Shown: positions 5,506 through 7,527 of the stretch, in pieces
Layout: each line of letters starts with the position of its first letter
Numbering within the stretch: the first letter of the stretch is position 1
Source: Methanofollis sp.
GTDB taxonomy: Archaea > Halobacteriota > Methanomicrobia > Methanomicrobiales > Methanofollaceae
Length of the DNA: 7,527 bases
Direction of reading: 5' to 3'
Assembly: GCA_028696365.1 (NCBI GenBank)
Contig: JAQVHG010000103.1
Location: 1 to 7,527, forward strand
Made by a program: the position numbers and the translations under genes
Notes under the pieces: generated by a model
Told to the model about the DNA's origin: nothing
The model's database searches: none
What the model saw: only the letters and a program-made list of their open reading frames with translations

Positions 5506-6057
5506 ATGGCAAAAGTTGCACGGGAGATGGTCGAAGCGGCGGGGATCGACGTCGACAAACTGCTGGAGATGCTGGTCAAAAACGCCGCGGCCGAACTGAC
5601 CACCTTTTATTATTACACCATCCTGCGGGCCAACCTCATCGGCCTGGAGGGAGAGACAATCAAAGAGATCGCAGAGACCGCACGGATCGAGGACAGGAAC
5701 CACTTCGAAGCGCTGGTCCCGCGGATCTACGAACTCGGGGGAAAACTTCCCGACGACATGGTGGAGTTTCATAACATCTCGGCCTGCCCGCCGGCGAGGC
5801 TCCCGCCAGACCCGTCCAATATCACCGCAATGCTCACCGTCCTCGTCGAGGCAGAGCGGTGTGCGGTCCGTGGGTATACCGAGATCTGCACCTACACCGC
5901 GGGCAAGGACCACCGCACCTATGACCTGGCGCTGGCGATCCTCAACGAGGAGGTGGAGCACGAGTCCTGGTTCTCCGAGTTCCTTGGCGAGGGGCCGTCC
6001 GGGCATTTCCTCAGGAGGGGTGAGACCTCGCCTTTTGTCTCAAAATTCATGCGCTGA
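5506..6057 (+). CDS. Dps-like ferritin (DPSL / thioferritin type)
   Basis: A 183-residue cytosolic four-helix-bundle protein of the archaeal Dps-like family, whose members form dodecameric cages that oxidise Fe(II) with peroxide and store the iron, protecting DNA. Likely metal ligands are visible: Glu30 in the AAAELTTFYYYTIL helix, the EDRNHF segment (Glu62, His66), Glu116 in VEAERC, and ExxH in LNEEVEHESW (Glu149, His152). Cys94 (in SACPP) and Cys119 (in AERCA) match the cysteine pair that marks this subfamily; Cys128 is additional. The conserved tail GEGPSGHF then SPFVSKF is also typical. The ATG at 5506 is the only sensible start, with GGGGGAAAA upstream as a weak ribosome binding site. 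A ZIP transporter starts 6 bases after its stop, so the pair is very likely one operon for metal handling. Confidence 0.93.
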   Translation: MAKVAREMVEAAGIDVDKLLEMLVKNAAAELTTFYYYTILRANLIGLEGETIKEIAETARIEDRNHFEALVPRIYELGGKLPDDMVEFHNISACPPARLPPDPSNITAMLTVLVEAERCAVRGYTEICTYTAGKDHRTYDLALAILNEEVEHESWFSEFLGEGPSGHFLRRGETSPFVSKFMR

Positions 6058-6063
6058 GTTCTG

Positions 6064-6876
6064 ATGCAGATGATGGCCCTGCTGGGGAGCCTCGGGCCGG
6101 TCTGGCAGGCCTTTCTTGCCGGGTGCTTCACCTGGGGGCTCACCGCCCTCGGGGCGGGCACAGTTTTTTTTACGCGAGGAGTGGACCGTCGGCTACTCGA
6201 CCTCATGCTCGGGTTTGCCGCTGGGGTGATGATCGCCGCAAGTTACTGGTCGCTCCTGGCCCCGGCAGTCGAACTTTCGGCAGGACTTTCGGTGCCGGTC
6301 TGGTTCCCGCCAGCTGCCGGGTTCCTTGCCGGGGGCCTGGCGATGTGGGGGACCGAGGTGCTGCTCCCCTATCTTCACCCAGAAAAAACCACTGTACAGC
6401 CATCCGGAGGCAGGGAGATGCGGCGGAGCAGTCTCATGCTCATCCTTGCGGTGACTGTCCACAATATCCCTGAGGGCCTGGCGGTGGGGGTGGGCTTCGG
6501 CGCCCTGGCCGCCGCACATCCCTCGGCAACCCTTGCAGGGGCGGTTGGGCTTGCCGTCGGGATCGGGCTTCAGAACTTCCCTGAGGGAATGGCGGTCTCG
6601 ATGCCTCTCAGGCGCGAGGGGTTCTCGCGCCTGCGGAGTTTCTGGTATGGGCAACTCTCTGGCATCGTCGAGCCGATGGCTGCGGTCGTCGGGGCGGCGG
6701 CGGTCATCGTCGCCGCACCGGTCCTCCCGTACGCCCTCGCCTTCGCGGCCGGGGCGATGATCTTTGTCGTGGCAGAGGAGGTGATCCCTGAGGCACAGGG
6801 GAGCCCGAGGCTTGCGACCCTGGGGGTGCTTGCTGGGTTTGTGGTGATGATGGTGCTGGACGTGGCCCTTGGTTAG
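6064..6876 (+). CDS. ZIP family metal transporter, GufA-type
   Basis: A 270-residue inner-membrane protein with about eight hydrophobic helices. ZIP proteins carry Zn(II), Fe(II) or Mn(II) into the cytosol. The metal-site motifs are in place: HNIPEGLAVG (His133, Asn134, Glu137) in helix 4, QNFPEGMAVSMPL (Gln170, Asn171, Glu174) in helix 5, and GIVEP (Glu203) in the next helix. Gln rather than His at the start of the second motif and the trailing SMPL are characteristic of the GufA subgroup. A His-containing loop around 105-120 separates helices 3 and 4. Three ATGs (6064, 6070, 6073) compete; no strong ribosome binding site separates them, and translation may be coupled to the ferritin gene 6 bases upstream. 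Metal specificity cannot be read from the sequence; the ferritin partner favours iron. No terminator is obvious after the stop. Confidence 0.95.
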   Translation: MQMMALLGSLGPVWQAFLAGCFTWGLTALGAGTVFFTRGVDRRLLDLMLGFAAGVMIAASYWSLLAPAVELSAGLSVPVWFPPAAGFLAGGLAMWGTEVLLPYLHPEKTTVQPSGGREMRRSSLMLILAVTVHNIPEGLAVGVGFGALAAAHPSATLAGAVGLAVGIGLQNFPEGMAVSMPLRREGFSRLRSFWYGQLSGIVEPMAAVVGAAAVIVAAPVLPYALAFAAGAMIFVVAEEVIPEAQGSPRLATLGVLAGFVVMMVLDVALG

Positions 6877-6994
6877 CCTAACTGAGGGTATACTAGGTTC
6901 TGTTCCAAGGAGAAGCGCACTCATCCTGGCTCAGATCGTGGAAATCAGAGCAACAAGTCAGACCACCATCTGTTCAGAAAATACTGCAATATAC
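6877..6994. other. Spacer after the ZIP gene
   Basis: No gene is visible. A short mirror GTTAG-C-CTAAC (6872-6882) straddles the ZIP stop codon but is too short to call a terminator and is not followed by a T-run. The stretch ends at the left border of repeat copy C. Confidence 0.3.
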
Positions 6995-7115
6995 GGCTTT
7001 GTAGAACCCCTCGCAAATCGTGGAGAGAATGTGTGTCCCCTGCCTTCCTACCCCTTTGGCCGGGGGCGGCACGCCCCCCGCCAGAGAGATCCGTCAAGAG
7101 GATTTCTACAGAGCC
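6995..7115. repeat. Intergenic repeat, copy C, with terminal inverted ends
   Basis: A 121-bp unit bounded by GGCTTTGTAGAACCCCTC (6995-7012) and GAGGATTTCTACAGAGCC (7098-7115), which are inverted copies of each other at 15 of 18 positions. GCCTTCC is at offset 47. A GC hairpin, CGGGGGCG (7061-7068) against CGCCCCCCG (7072-7080), is near the middle. TCGTGGAGAGAATG (7018-7031) is shared with copy D (TTGTGGAGAGAATG, 7321-7334). No clear target-site duplication flanks it, and it codes for nothing. Confidence 0.75.
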
Positions 7116-7297
7116 CAGTATACATATGATATCCTGGGTCTTCCGGCGCCCTGTACAGGTGAGAATGATGAGAAGTACTATTGCCTCAGAATGAGGAGAG
7201 AAATGATGCCGATAAAATTGCCAGAAATCGCCGGGATCTGGTTGGGCAGTGGATCTTTCATCACAAAAGAGATCATGATAAAAGGTTCTGCTGAACT
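7116..7297. other. Spacer between repeat copies C and D
   Basis: 182 bases with no supported gene. A perfect 10-bp palindrome CCTGTACAGG (7150-7159) and a small mirror CCTCA-GAA-TGAGG (7184-7196) are present. It is enclosed by a perfect 18-bp inverted repeat formed by the right end of copy C and the left end of copy D. Any reading frame here runs on into the repeats and looks accidental. Confidence 0.35.
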
Positions 7298-7449
7298 GGC
7301 TCTGTAGAAATCCTCACCTATTGTGGAGAGAATGAGTTTCATCCGCCTCCCCATAGACTCTTCACTGGGGGCGGCGCCCAAGTAGGAGCATGGAGGAAGG
7401 CGTTCGATTTACCCTCTCCCCACGAACAGGTGGTAGGTTCGACAGGGCC
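7298..7449. repeat. Palindromic intergenic repeat, copy D
   Basis: It begins with GGCTCTGTAGAAATCCTC (7298-7315), has GCCTCC at offset 47 and a G-rich centre (TGGGGGCGGCGCCCA, 7366-7380) at offset 68. The right half, read in reverse, repeats the left half: GGCCCTGTCGAACC, then ACCTGTTCGTGGGGAGAG against ACCTATTGTGGAGAGA, then CGCCTTCC. The 152-bp unit is therefore a diverged long palindrome like copy B (154 bp). It ends four bases beyond the stop codon of the leftward gene at the window edge. Confidence 0.7.
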
Positions 7450-7453
7450 AGAA

Positions 7454-7527
7454 TTATTTCATCCTCTCATCGATCGCTGCGAACGGATCGAGCAACACCC
7501 CGATTGGCACCCCCCGCAACGCCACCG
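7454..7527 (-). CDS. C-terminal end of an unidentified protein
   Basis: The last 23 codons of a leftward gene entering from the right edge. The frame ends with GVLLDPFAAIDERMK and TAA (7456-7454), and the visible residues before it are VALRGVPI. The composition (hydrophobic strand, then an acidic/basic helix) looks like real protein, and the frame stays open to the edge, but 23 residues are too few to name the family. Repeat copy D lies directly behind its stop codon. Confidence 0.55.
   Translation of the reverse strand, partial: VALRGVPIGVLLDPFAAIDERMK

Noticed and set aside
5473..6006. 177-codon open frame on the minus strand
   Set aside because: It is antisense to the Dps-like ferritin gene, whose motifs and promoter are clear.
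6193..6924. 243-codon open frame on the minus strand
   Set aside because: It is antisense to the ZIP transporter; the His/Arg-rich product is typical of the reverse strand of a GC-rich gene.
7020..7307. 95-codon open frame on the + strand after the ZIP gene
   Set aside because: It starts inside repeat copy C and ends inside copy D; the reading frame appears to be accidental.
6995..7449. Complete insertion sequence
   Set aside because: There are inverted ends but no transposase frame and no convincing target-site duplication; at most these are non-autonomous elements.

Overview
The window looks like a chromosomal stretch of a GC-rich methanogenic archaeon, most likely Methanomicrobiales (Methanofollis/Methanoculleus-like). 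This is inferred from archaeal TATA-type promoters, GGAGGTGATC-like ribosome binding sites, T-rich exported and lipoproteins, a Dps-like ferritin of the archaeal type, and the overall codon and protein style. No taxonomic marker gene is present, so the assignment is an inference.

Layout. A PadR-type repressor and the start of its HAAS/DUF1700 partner run leftward off the left edge (1-498). Three 10-bp iterons at an exact 17-bp period lie upstream of padR. A small lipoprotein gene (817-1284, +) follows, with two adjacent inverted repeats at its promoter. A uracil salvage operon comes next on the minus strand: uraA permease (2354-3610) and upp uracil phosphoribosyltransferase (1728-2357). The two overlap by ATGA, and a T8 terminator tract follows upp. 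The uraA leader contains two interleaved perfect 8-bp complementary pairs and a GC hairpin around the Shine-Dalgarno and start codon, a candidate RNA regulatory pseudoknot. Next is an exported seven-bladed beta-propeller protein (4312-5433, +), then a tight pair encoding a Dps-like ferritin (5506-6057) and a GufA-type ZIP metal transporter (6064-6876). The last bases hold the C-terminus of a leftward gene (7454-7527).

The spaces between genes are occupied by one repeat family: four recognisable copies of about 120-230 bp (1489-1717, 4104-4257, 6995-7115, 7298-7449) plus degenerate pieces (3962-4090). Each recognisable copy starts with a GGCTCTGTAGAAA-like end, has a GCCTTCC-like block about 48 bases in and a G5/C5 hairpin (degenerate in the last copy) about 67 bases in, and closes with an inverted end. 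Two copies are near-complete palindromes made of two diverged half-copies.

The genes fall into small functional units: a regulator/sensor pair, pyrimidine uptake plus salvage (uracil imported by UraA is converted to UMP by Upp), and metal import plus metal oxidation/storage. The two observations most worth following up are the uraA leader structure and the palindromic repeat family.
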